Shown here one piece after another: positions 1-11,400 of a DNA stretch of 64,000 nucleotides. The position numbers and the translations under genes were made by a program. The notes below the pieces were generated by a model. It did not search any database. It was not told the origin of the DNA and worked only from the letters and a program-made list of their open reading frames with translations. Location: the NCBI RefSeq assembly GCF_021556435.1, contig NZ_JAKGCU010000019.1:1-64000 (forward strand). Reading direction: 5' to 3'. The stretch is from Gordonia tangerina. GTDB taxonomy: Bacteria > Actinomycetota > Actinomycetes > Mycobacteriales > Mycobacteriaceae. The first letter of the stretch is position 1. Each line of letters starts with the position of its first letter.

Positions 1-310
1 CGACCAGCGGAGGGTGGTCTCGCGGGTGTAAGGCCGTTCTGGTGTGGTCTCGATACGCGGCCTCGGCTGGCGCCTCGGTCGCTACTCGACCAGCGGAGGG
101 TGGTCTCGCGGGTGTAAGGCCGTTCTGGTGTGGTCTCGATACGCGGCCTCGGCTGGCGCCTCGGTCGCTACTCGACCAGCGGAGGGTGGTCTCGCGGGTG
201 TAAGGCCATTCTGCCGGTGGTCTCGCTACGCGCCCCGGCGTGGCTGGGCGATTCCATCGCTGGTCGAGTAGTCGCGAACGGAGTGAGTGACGTATCGAGA
301 CCACTTCAAC
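1..310. repeat. Tandem 86-bp repeat plus inverted copy (intergenic palindrome family)
   Basis: An 86-bp unit starting cgaccagcggagggtggtct begins at 1, 87 and 173; the first two copies match closely and the third diverges after about 40 bases. Each unit holds a segment running from ggtctcgatacgc to gctactcgacca. An inverted relative (gctggtcgagtag ... cgtatcgagacc) lies at about 260-303, so the block can fold on itself. It sits directly downstream of the exporter operon and may act as a transcription end, which is inference. Related elements occur at about 33.83-33.97 kb. The spacing and length do not fit a CRISPR array. Confidence 0.8.
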
Positions 311-312
311 CG

Positions 313-1092
313 TCAGCGCGTCGAACGCCGATACAAGATGAGCGACAACGGAACACAGATGGCGAGGATCGCCACGCTGGTCCCGATCGAATAGCCGACG
401 GCGTGCTCGGCGACCCAACCGGTAGGGGCGGGGAAATCCGGCGGCGAGGCGTTGCCGAACTTCTGCCGGCATGCCGTGGCAACGGCGGTCACCGGATTCC
501 ACTCGGCGATGGGACGCAGGAAGCCAGGCAGGCTCTGCGCGGAGATGAACGCGCTCGAGAGGAAGGTGACCGGAAACATCCATAAGAAGCCGATGCTCTG
601 CGCCACTTCGACATTGGGTGCGGCCAGTCCGGTGACGGCACCGATCCACGCCATTGCCAGCGCGAACAACACGATGATGCCGAAGGCGATCGCGGCGTCG
701 GCGGCGCTACCACGCACCCGCCAGCCAATGGCGAGCCCGCAGGCCACCATCACCGCGAGCCCCAGGATGCCGAGCAGCATGTCCGAGCTCACCCGACCGG
801 CGATCACCCCCAGACGTGACATCGGCAACGAGCGGAGTCGATCGATGATGCCGTCGGACATGTCGTTGGCGAGCCCGACGGTGGTGATCGCGGCATTGAA
901 CACCACCGTCTGGGTGAAGATCCCCGCCATCAGGAACTCCCGATACGAGCCTCCGCCGAACGTCGCGCCGAACACATACGCGAACAGGAAGACGAACATC
1001 AACGGCTGAATCGTCGCGCTGATCAACAGAGTGGGGATGCGACGGACCGTCAACAGGTTTCGTTCGATGATCACTGCGGTGTCGGCGAACAT
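313..1092 (-). CDS. ABC-2 type transporter permease (DrrB-like)
   Basis: Membrane half of a drug or peptide exporter of the daunorubicin-resistance DrrB type. The 259-aa protein has about six hydrophobic segments and an ABC-2 permease pattern: a short cytoplasmic start (RNLLTVRRIPTLLI), a central loop with ANDMSDGIIDRLRSLPMSR that fits the coupling helix contacting the ATPase, and a hydrophobic C-terminus. The start ATG overlaps the end of the ATPase gene, so the two are translationally coupled. It is last in the NRPS-mbtH-drrA-drrB operon, which suggests export of the NRPS product. The substrate is inferred from context only. Confidence 0.85.
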   Translation of the reverse strand: MFADTAVIIERNLLTVRRIPTLLISATIQPLMFVFLFAYVFGATFGGGSYREFLMAGIFTQTVVFNAAITTVGLANDMSDGIIDRLRSLPMSRLGVIAGRVSSDMLLGILGLAVMVACGLAIGWRVRGSAADAAIAFGIIVLFALAMAWIGAVTGLAAPNVEVAQSIGFLWMFPVTFLSSAFISAQSLPGFLRPIAEWNPVTAVATACRQKFGNASPPDFPAPTGWVAEHAVGYSIGTSVAILAICVPLSLILYRRSTR

Positions 1093-2177
1093 CAGACACG
1101 CTCCAATCGTTGGGTGACGGCTTCGTCGGAAAGCTCGAACGACGCGCCGCCGCCCAGATCGCGATTGCCGTGGGTTTCGCTGCCGTCGGTGTCGGCACGG
1201 CCGGTGAGGTCGAGGAACACGTCATCGAGAGTCGGAGTACTCACCGTCGCGTCGAGCACGTCGATGCCGAGGGCGTCGCACACCCGGACAGCGGCCACCG
1301 CGCTGCGGGTGCCGTCGGTGACCGCGACGGTCCAGGTCTGGGCGTCGACGTGATGCGGGGCGCTCAGTCCGAGCTCGGTCAGCGCGGTGCGCACTCGAGC
1401 CTCGTCGTGGCGTCCGCGGAGTTCGACAGTCAGAATCGATTGGGCGGTGGTGGCTTTCAACTCGGCAGCGGTGCCCTGGGCGCGAATCGCGCCCTGGTCG
1501 ATCACCGTGATCTCATCCGCGAGTGCGTCGGCCTCCTCCAGATACTGGGTGGTCAACAGCACGGTGGTACCGGCCGCGACCTGCTCGGTGATGACATCCC
1601 ACATCTGGCGGCGTCCGCGAGGGTCGAGGCCCGTGGTGGGTTCGTCGAGGATGACCAGGGATGGTTCGTTGATGAGGGCACCCGCCAGGTCGAGCCGTCG
1701 CCGCATACCGCCCGAGTAGGTGCGCATCGGTCGGTCGGCTGCATCCTCGAGGCGCAGATCGGCGATCATCGCCCGCGCCCGCTGCGACGCCACGCTCCGT
1801 CGATGCCCGTAGAGCTGGGCGACCATCCGCAGATTCTCGAACCCCGTCAGGTTGCCGTCGACGGCCGCGTATTGGCCGGACACGCCGATCATCTCGCGCA
1901 CGGTGTCCGGTTCGGCGAGTGCATCCACACCGTCGACGACGACCGACCCGGCATCGGGCCGCATCAGCGTGGCGACCGCGCGCACCGTGGTGGTCTTTCC
2001 GGCGCCGTTGGGGCCGAGTAGCGCATGCACGGTGCCCGACGACACCTCGAGGTCGATGCCGCGTAGCGCCTCCACTCGCGGTCCCCGACCGAAGATCCCG
2101 GAGCGGAACGTTTTGGTGACCCCGTCGAGGCGGAGTGCGACGTCGGTGCCCCGCTCAGGCATCGCGTGTCGTCCCAT
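1092..2177 (-). CDS. ABC transporter ATP-binding protein (DrrA-like)
   Basis: ATPase of the exporter pair, 361 aa. Walker A ([10 protein letters not shown]) lies near residue 55, the ABC signature ([15 protein letters not shown]) near 155 and Walker B ([13 protein letters not shown]) near 175. A C-terminal DUF4162-type regulatory domain follows, ending with [10 protein letters not shown], as in DrrA-type daunorubicin-resistance ATPases. I chose the ATG at 2177 because GGGAG lies about seven bases upstream; a second in-frame ATG at 2162 is possible. The start overlaps the 3' end of mbtH, so exporter and NRPS genes form one operon. Confidence 0.88.
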   Translation of the reverse strand: MGRHAMPERGTDVALRLDGVTKTFRSGIFGRGPRVEALRGIDLEVSSGTVHALLGPNGAGKTTTVRAVATLMRPDAGSVVVDGVDALAEPDTVREMIGVSGQYAAVDGNLTGFENLRMVAQLYGHRRSVASQRARAMIADLRLEDAADRPMRTYSGGMRRRLDLAGALINEPSLVILDEPTTGLDPRGRRQMWDVITEQVAAGTTVLLTTQYLEEADALADEITVIDQGAIRAQGTAAELKATTAQSILTVELRGRHDEARVRTALTELGLSAPHHVDAQTWTVAVTDGTRSAVAAVRVCDALGIDVLDATVSTPTLDDVFLDLTGRADTDGSETHGNRDLGGGASFELSDEAVTQRLERV

Positions 2178-2397
2178 GTGCCTGCTCCCTTCGTTCCATC
2201 GCTTCGATCAGGCTGGCGGGTCGCATGTCCCGCCAGTTCTCCTCGACGTAGGCAAGACAGTCGTCGTGGCCGGCCGGGCCGTATACCGTGGTCCAGCCAT
2301 CGGGGACGGCGGCGAATTCGGGCCACAACGAATGCTGGTTCTCGGCGTTGACGAGTACCAGGAACACGCCTTCGGTGTTGTCGAACGGATTGGTCAT
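2155..2397 (-). CDS. mbtH: MbtH-like protein
   Basis: Eighty-residue MbtH family protein. These bind NRPS adenylation domains and are often needed for their folding or activity. The family signature is complete: [14 protein letters not shown] and [11 protein letters not shown], including the conserved tryptophans. The ATG at 2397 follows gaggaggacc, a strong ribosome binding site. It begins 22 bases after the NRPS stop and overlaps the ATPase gene, so it is in the same operon. The likely partner is the adjacent NRPS (known for the family, inferred for this pair). Confidence 0.96.
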   Translation of the reverse strand: MTNPFDNTEGVFLVLVNAENQHSLWPEFAAVPDGWTTVYGPAGHDDCLAYVEENWRDMRPASLIEAMERREQAHGTTRDA

Positions 2398-2419
2398 CGG
2401 TCCTCCTCGCTGATGGATG

Positions 2420-5400
2420 TCACTGGTCGTTCGGACGACCGGGGTCCGCGGATCGGTCCGATGTGACGGACCCGTCCACGGCTGCCGCGTACGCGGTGAC
2501 GTTCGCCGGCAACAACATGCGCGCGTGACTGCAGTCGACGACGAACTCGCGCACGGTTCCGGTGATCCGCCCCGCCCAGTCGTCGACGGCCGGGCCGCCG
2601 GGTGGCGGGTCGGCGGTGGCGGTGACGAACCTCGCATCCCCGGCGTAGGTCCGCGGTCGCCAGTCGGCGGCCAGCGGGGTCGCGGCCAGGAACGTGCGGT
2701 GAACCGCTGCGAACTCGTGCTCACTGAGACCCGAGAGAGGCCCACCCGCGTTGCGCACCGACTCCAACGCGTGGGCGATACTCGGCTCTTGCCCGTCGTC
2801 GGTGTCGATGTCCAGACCGAATTCGGCCATCAGCTCAGCGACCGACGGGGTCCGGTCGAATCCCGGACGATCGGCCACGACAAAGGAATCCAGCAATGTC
2901 AGCTCGTCGACGACGTCGCCCGACTCGGACAATTGTACCGCCATCTCCTGGGCGATGAGCCCGCCCAGCGACCAGCCGAGCAGCCGGTACGGCCCCTGTG
3001 GTGCAACCGAACGGATCAGTTGCACGTAGTGAGCGGCCAGCTCGGTGATCGACTCGGGTGCCCGACCGCCGGACAGCATCGGGTTCTGCAGTCCGTAGAC
3101 GGCGCGCCCGCGGTCGATGTGCGGCAGCAGTGATGTGAAACTCCACGACAGGCCGATCGCCGGATGCACCACGAACAGCGGACTGTCGTCACCGGTGTGT
3201 GCATCCCCGCCGGCAGCCGGCCGTCGTAGCGGCAGCAGGGTCGCGAACGGATCCACCATTCCGGTGGAGTTGTCGGCATCGTCGATCACCGCCGCGAGCT
3301 CGGCGGGAGTGGGTGCGCCGAAGAGGATTCCGGCGTTGACGTCGCGGCCGAAGCGCTCGCTGAGTCGGGTGGTGACCGTGGTGGCCATCAGCGAGTTGCC
3401 CCCGAGGTCGAAGAACCCTTCCTCGGCACCGACCGCGTCGTCGTCGATCTCGAGCACCTCGGCGAACACGGCAGCCACGGTCGCCTCGGTGCCCGGCCGC
3501 GGTGCCCGCGACCGGGACACGATCTCCGGTTGCGGCAGTGCCCGGCGATCGAGTTTGCCGACCGGCGTGAGCGGGATCGCCTCGAGGACGGTGATCGATG
3601 ACGGGACCATGTGCCGGGGCAGGACCGTCGCAACCTGACGGCGTAGCTCGTCGACATCCGGCGTCTGTCCGTCGGCGGCGGTCACGTAGCTGCGGATCAT
3701 CGGCGGACCGCTGCCCTCGTGATCGGCCCCGTCGATGATGGTCGCGGCGAAGTCGACCGTCGGCGCGGCGGCCAACGCGTCGTCGATCTCGCCGAGTTCC
3801 ACACGGAAGCCCCGGATCTGCACCTGATCATCGTCGCGGCCGACGTAACGCAGCCGGTTGTCCGCGGTCCAGCACGCCAGGTCACCGGTGCGATACATCC
3901 GGTTGCCGGCGTGACTCGGGCCGGCGACCATCGGCGCGGGAACGAATTTCGTGGACGTCAGTTGCGGTCGCCCGTGATAGCCGCGGGTGACCTGGCCGCC
4001 GACGAGATACAACTCTCCGGTCACCCCCGGCGGCACCGGGTGCAGTCGTTCGTCGAGCACCAGTGCACCCACCCCGTTGTTCGGGGTGCCGATGGTGAGC
4101 TCGGTGTCGGCGTCGAGTTCGTCACTGCCGGTGGTGATCACGGTGGTCTCAGTGGGTCCGTAGACGTTGATGACGGTGCGGCCCGGAGCCCAACGGCGGA
4201 CCAGTTCGGCACCGAAGGCCTCGCCGCCGATGGCCAGCGACGCCAGGGTGGGCACCGCATGGGGATCCATGGTGGCCACTGCGGCCGGCGTGATGAACGC
4301 GTGGGTGACCCCGTGGCGGTCGATGAAGTCCGACAACGGTTCACCGCCGTAGACATCAGTCGGCGCGATGACCAGCGCCGACGCCCCGGCCGCAGCCATC
4401 AAGAACTCCAGCACCGACGCGTCGAAGCTGGGGGAAGCGAAATGCAGGACCCGTGAGGACATGTTGGGTGCCATCCGGTCGCGCAGCTCGTCGCGCACCG
4501 CCCGCAGCCCCGAGTGTGGTACCAGCACGCCCTTGGGCCTGCCGGTCGACCCGGAGGTGTAGATCATGTACGCCAATTGATCGGTCCGGATCGGTGCGAT
4601 CCGTTCGCCGGGGCCGAGCGGCGCGGGCGACGAATGACCGATGCGGGTTCGAACAGCGGGATCGTCGAGTACGACAACCGGTGTGCCGGCATCGGTGGGA
4701 ACCGACGAACGTGCCTGCTCGGTGGTCACCACCAGGCGGGCGCCGCTGTCGGCGAGCATGTGCGCGATCCGATCTGCCGGATACGTCGGGTCGATCGGCA
4801 CGTAGGCGGCGCCGGACCGGACGATCGCCCAGATCGCGACCAGCGCATCGATGGACCGGGGTACGGCCATGGCCACCACAGGTTCGGCCGCCGCGAGGTC
4901 CACGGACGCGGGATCAGCGCCGATCCCGCGGCCGAGCAGGACGCGGGCGAGTCGGTTGGCGCGCGCGTCGAGTTCGGCGTAGGTGATCGATGCGTCCTCG
5001 GTGATCGCTGCGCAACCGTCCGGGTTGCGCCGCACCGCCTCGTCGAGCAGGGCGTCGAAGGTGGCCGGTGCCGCGGGCGTCGGACCGGTCATCGGCGACA
5101 GCCGCGCGACCTCGAGTGGATCGGTGACCCGGATGTCGCCGACGAGGCGCTGCGGGTCGCACAGCATCGCCCGCAGCACCCGCATGAGGCGCATGACGAG
5201 CATCTCTACCTCGTCGCGGCGATAGCGTGCCGCCGCATAGGACACCTCGAGGGCTGCGTTGTCGGCGTCCGGGCTCATCCCGGTGACGGTGAACTGCAGA
5301 TCGAACTTCGCTGTGCCCGTGTCCACCTCGGACACGTCGACGTCGAGACCGGTGTCGACCGACAGCGAGGTGCCATCGATGCCGTCGGCGAAGTCGTGCA

Positions 5401-8400
5401 CCGACAACGCGATCTGGAACAACGGATGCCGTCCGGCCTCGCGAGGTGGGTTGACTTCGCTGACCACGTCGTCGAAGGGCACGTCGCGGTTGTCGAGCGC
5501 AGCGAGGTCGTCGTCGCGGACCGCGGCGACGAGGTCGGCGACGCTGCCGCTCGGTTCGATCTGAGTGCGCAGCGCAAGGGTGTTCACGAACATCCCCACC
5601 ACTCGGGAGAAGTCGAGATCGGTTCCCGACCGCGGCGACCGGTTGGCAACCGGCGTGCCGATCACCAGATCCCGGCCGAGTCCCATGCGGTGCAACAGGA
5701 TCGTCAGGGCGGTGTGCAGTACCGAGAATGCGGTGGTGTGGTGGTCGCGGACGAAGTCGGCCAGCCCGCTACGCACATCGTCGTCGAAGGCAACGGTGGT
5801 GACGGCACCGGAATCGTCGTCGGTGCGATCCCCTTCGATCCGCCGATCCCGGTCGGTGCCGCCGTCGGAGACGGGCAGGGTCGTCTCGGTCGGTGCGCCG
5901 GCGAGTCGATTCACCCAGTACGCCACCTGATCCTCGGGACGGTCGTCGCCGACGCGTTGCGCGTAGTCGCGGAAGTCGACATCGGCGGGGGGCCACGGAT
6001 CGGTACGGCCGTCGATTCGTTCCCGGTAAGCGGTCAGCAGGTCGCCGACGAGTACCGGCAACGACGCCCCGTCCGCGGCGATGTGGTGTACGGCGAGCAC
6101 CAGCACGTGTTCCCCGGTGCCGGCAGCGGCCACCGCAACGCGCAACGGTGCGTCGAGGGTCAGATCGAACGGTCGCGCGGCGAGTTCGTCGGCCACCCCG
6201 GACGGATCTGCGTGTCGGTGCACGCGGAGTGCCCCGATGACGTCGGCCGGTTCGTCGAGCACCACGCCGACAGGCCGACCGTCGCGGATCGGATACACCG
6301 TGCGCAGTGCGGTGTGTCGCGACACGACATCGGTCAGGGCGCCGCGCAGGGCATCGACCGACAGCTCACCATGCAACCGCAGGGCCAGCGGGATCGTGTA
6401 CTGCACCGAGTCGGGCGCGGCACGTGTGATCGACCAGAGGCGCCGCTGCACCGGTGCCAGGGGTACGGTCGACGGCCGCTCGGCCGGCGGTCCCGCGGGG
6501 GCTGCCGGGGTCACATCGACCTCGGCCCGCTCCGGGTCAATGTCGACGCGATCGGCCAGATCGGCGATCCTCGGGTGGTCGAAGACCTCTCGGACGCGCA
6601 GCGGTTCGCCCCGATGGAGGTGGTTGAGCCGGCTGGTCACGGTGGTCGCCTGCAGCGACGTGCCGCCGAGTGCGAAGAAGTCGTCGTCGGCTGCCACCTC
6701 GCCGTGGCCAAGCACCTCGGCGATCACTCGCGCCACCACGTGTTCGGCCGCGGATGCCGGTGCCCGGCCGGGCACCGACCGCCGATGGCGGTTCGGCGTG
6801 GGCAGAGCCGCGCGATCCAGCTTGCCGTTGCGGGTCAGCGGGATCTGATCGATGACGGTGACCGACGCCGGGACCATCTGCGCGGGTAGACGTCCCCGGA
6901 CGGTGTCGAGAATGTCGGCACCCTCGGGTCGGTCACCGGCCGCCAGATCATCTCGCAGCGTCACGTACGCGGCCAACGCGGCTTCGGCGCCGCTGCCCAC
7001 GACCAGTGTGCCGGCCCAGTCGACTGCCCGATGGCGGCCCAACGCGGCGTCCACCTCGTCGAGTTCGATCCGGAAACCACGGACCTTGACCTGATTGTCG
7101 GTGCGGCCGTGGTAGATCAGCGCACCGTCGCCGCGTCGGCTCACGATGTCACCGGTCCGGTACATGACCGTGCCGCTACCGCCGGGGGCGGCGACGAACC
7201 GGGTCGTGGTGGCCTCCGTGCGGTTGAGATAGCCACGCGCCACGCCAGGACCGACCAGGTACAGCTCGCCGGGCACGCGGTCGGCGACCGGACACAGCCG
7301 GTGGTCCAACACCAGGGCGGTCGCGTCGTCGACCGGTGTGCCGATGGTGATCTCGTCACCGGGCGTCAACGGGTGCGACATCGTGGCGACGATCGTGGTC
7401 TCGGTGGGGCCGTAGCAGTTGAGATAGCGGCGACCCGGAGCCCAGCGTTCCACCAGTTCCGGCGGTGACGCCTCGCCGCCGACACCGAGGGTCTGCAACG
7501 CGGGCAACTCGCGGGGAGCGGCCGCCGACAACGCGGCCGGCGTGATGAACGCGTGCGTGACCGCCTGCGTGTCGAGCAAATCGACGAGTTCGTCACCGCC
7601 GTACACCGTAGGTGGTGCGATGACCATGGTGGCGCCTGCCTCGACCGCGAGGAGCAGTTCCAGCATCGCGGCATCGAAACTCGGTGACGCGAAGTGCAGG
7701 GTACGGCTCTCGGGAGTCACCTGATAGAGCTCCCGCTGCGACGCGGCGAACGCCGCCAATCCGCGGTGGGTGACGCAGACGCCCTTGGGTGTTCCGGTCG
7801 AGCCCGACGTGTAGATGACGTAGGCCGCGCTGTCGATGTGGCGCGGTCCGCGCGCGGTGACTCGCGATGTACCCCGACCGGAATCCAGTGCCTCGGGACC
7901 GATCCACCAGAGGTGGTGCGGCAGTGTGCCGAAATGCGCGGCGGCCGTGATGCCCAGGATGGCGCCGGAGTCGGCCAGCATGTGGGTCACCCGGTCGGCG
8001 GGATAGCCGGGATCGATGGGCAGCGCCGCGGCGCCCGCCTTGGCGACCGCCCACACGGCGACAACGGATTCGATCGAGCGTTCCAAGGCGATCGCGATGA
8101 CGTCGTCGGTGCCGATACCCAGGTCGATCAGATGGCGCGCCCATGCCGCCGAGCGTTCGTCGAGATCGCGGTAGTCGATGGAGTCGGTGCCCGCTTCGAT
8201 GGCAGTCCGCGCCGGATGCTCGTGGGCACAAGCCTCGAGAATGTCGGCGAGGTGCCGCGGCTGCGTGGTCGGCGCGGCCACCTCAGGCTGCACACCGAGA
8301 ACGTGGTCGTCGATCCGACGATCGGGGTCGGCGACGATCTGCCGGGCCAGCGACACGAATGCATCGGCGATGCGGCGCACGCGCTCACGGCTCAATACGT

Positions 8401-11400
8401 CACCGGCATAAGTGAAACGTGCCCGGTCGCCGCGTATGCGTAACTCGAGATCAAAACGTGCCGAACCGGTGTCGACCTCCTGCGCCTCGACCGCCAGACC
8501 GTCGAGTTCGAGCATCGGACCTGACGGTGTGCGCCCGTCGGTGGTCTCGGCATCGAAGGCCAGGACCACACCGAACAGCGGATGACGGCCGTTGCGTGGA
8601 GGATTGACCGCCGCGACAACCTGCTCGAATGGCAGGTCGGCCTGCGACAACGCCTCCAGGTCGCACCGACGCACGGTGTCGAGCAACTCACCGAAGGTGG
8701 CCGAACCGTCGATCGGGGTGCGCAACACCACCGAGTTGACGAACATCCCGACGAGATCGGACAGTCGCGGATCATTGCGCCCGGCAACCGGGGTCCCGAT
8801 CACCACATCGGCGCGATCGCCCGTGACGTGGACGTCTGGGTCGGAGTGCAGCCGATGCAGCAGGGCGGCGAACACGGTGTGCACGGTCATGAAGTCGGTG
8901 GCCTTGCCGTCGGCGAGATCACGCAGGCTGCTTCGCAGTCCGGCGTCGAAAGCCACGTCCACGACGCCGGTGTGTGGCTCGTCGTCGGCCCCCTCGACGT
9001 GGTCGGGGAGCAGGACGGGGGCGGTGTCGATCCCGTCGAGTTCGCGACGCCACCAGTCGGCCAGTTCGGCCTGCCGCGTCCCGTCCTGCCCGTCGATCCC
9101 GTGCGCGTCGATCGACAGACCGCGCTGCGGGTCGACACCCAGATTCTCGGCCTGCCACCGCAGATAGTCGCGGTAACCGACCGAAAGTGGACGCTGCGCC
9201 GGTGATCGACCGGCCCGCAGGTCCGCGTACGCCCCGGCGATGTCACGCGCCAGCGGCGTCATCGACCAACCGTCGGCAGCGATGTGGTGCACGACGATGG
9301 TCAGCTTGTGGTGTTGTTCGCCCGATTCGCTGGTCGGTGAGGAGCGAGGCGCCAGCCGAGTGTCACGAAGGGCCCCGCCATCCCGTCCGTTCTCGATGCG
9401 GTGCAGCGCGATTCGGATCGGCGCCTCGGTGGTGAGATCGAAACCACGACGCGCCAGCACAGCGGCGTCGGCGTCGGCGCCCGCATCGTCGGTGACGACG
9501 GTGGTGAACGCACTCACGACCTCGTCGGCCGATCGGATCTCCATCACTGGGCGGCCGTCGTGTTCGGGGTAGACGGTGCGCAACGGTTCGTGGCGCGCCA
9601 CCGCATGGCGCACGGCGCCACCGAGCGCTTCGACGTCGAGGTCGCCACGCAGGTCGAGCGCGAACGCGATGTTGTAGGCACTGGCTGACATCTCCGTGCC
9701 GCCCGCCTCGCCACCGGCCTGTTCGTCGCGTGCCAGGCGGTTGAGGAACCAGAGCTGCTGCTGCGCCGGTCCGGGGGCCACCACGGCGTCGGGATCGTGG
9801 CGCAGCTGGGAGAGCGGATGTGTGTCCGTCGCCTGGTCGACCGGGTTGCTGTCGGTGGTACCCGATTCGGCCGGTGCCCGGTCGCCGACGTCCGCGGCAA
9901 GACGGGCCATCGCGGCGACGGTGGAGTGCTCGAACACTTCTCGCACGCTCACCCGGCGCCCGGCGATCTGCTCGAGACCGCCCACCAGTTGGGTCGCCGA
10001 CAACGAGTTGCCGCCCAGATCGAAGAAGTCGTGGTCGCGGCCGATCTCGGAGACGTCGAGGCCCAGCTGTTCGGCCAGCAGTGTGGCCACCGACCGTTCG
10101 GCGGCGGTACGTGGCGCCACATAGCTCGTGTCGGTGTCGATGCCGAGTGACGCCGGGTCGGGCAGCGCCCGGAGATCGACCTTGCCGATCGGGGTGGTGG
10201 GGATCTCGTCGAGTTCGATGATCGCCGACGGGATCATGTGCCGGGGCAACCGCTGCGCCAGACGAGCTCGGATGTCGGCTGTCACGTCGCCGCCGGCGTC
10301 GCGGGCGGCCCCGGTGAGGGTGACGTAGGCGACGAGCCGGGCCGTCGACGGAGCGCCGACGGTGGTGGCCACCGCGGCGGTCACCAGGTCGTCGTTGACG
10401 AGGGCGGCGTCGATCTCGCCGAGTTCGATCCGGTGGCCGCGGATCTTGATCTGATGGTCGGCACGGCCACGGAACTCCAGTCGGCGTCCGGTCGGTTCCG
10501 GTGTGTCACTGGTCCACCGCACCAGGTCGCCGGTGCGGTACATGCGGTCGCCGGGATCGCCATAGGGGTTGGCGACGAAGCGTTTCGAGGTCAGCGGTCG
10601 CACCCCGTGGTACCCACGGGCCAGGTGCGGGCCGGCGATGTAGAGTTCGCCGACCGACCCGGGTGCGACCGGCTGCAACCGTTCGTCCAGCACCATCGCG
10701 GCAATCCCGCGGATCGGACGGCCGATGGTGAGGATTTCGTCGCCTGGGTCGATCTCACCGGACATGGTGGCGACCACGGTGGTCTCGGTGGGCCCGTACG
10801 CGTTGAACAGGGCCCGGCGGGCCGACCATCGCCGCACGACCTCCGGGTTGGGGTGCTCGCCACCGATGACGAGCGTCCGAAGGTCCGGGAGCTCATCGGG
10901 ATCCATCGTCGACAACAACGACGGCGTCAGGAATGCGTGGGTGATGCGATGTGCCCGCAGCAGTTCGGCGAGTTCACGCCCACCGACGACCCCGGACGGT
11001 GCGACATGCATGGTGGCCGCCGCGGACACGGCCATCAGCAGTTCGAGAACCGAGGCGTCGAAGCTGGGGGAGGCCAGTTGCAGGGTCCGGCTCTCGGGGC
11101 TCAGACCGAATGCGCGCACCTCCTCGGCGGCGAAGTCGGCGATGCCTCGGTGATTGACCACGACACCCTTCGGGGTGCCGGTGGTGCCCGAGGTGTAGAT
11201 CAGATACGCTGGATGGTCGACGTCGAGCGGCGCGTGGCGGTCCGTGTCGGTCGGCGCCGTCGCGTCGAGTTCGTCGAGCTCGGCACGGATCCCGTCGTCG
11301 TCGAGGAGCACGGTGTGTGCTCGCTCGACGCCGGGGTCGCTGTCGCGGGTGGTCACCACCAGTTCTGCGCCGGAGTCATCGATCATGAAGGCGATGCGCT

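Noticed and set aside
1..310. CRISPR array
   Set aside because: Repeat units of 86 bp abut with no unique spacers and contain inverted copies; no cas genes are near.
4514..6889. 791-codon plus-strand open frame across NRPS module 4
   Set aside because: Same reason: antisense shadow with biased composition and no motif.
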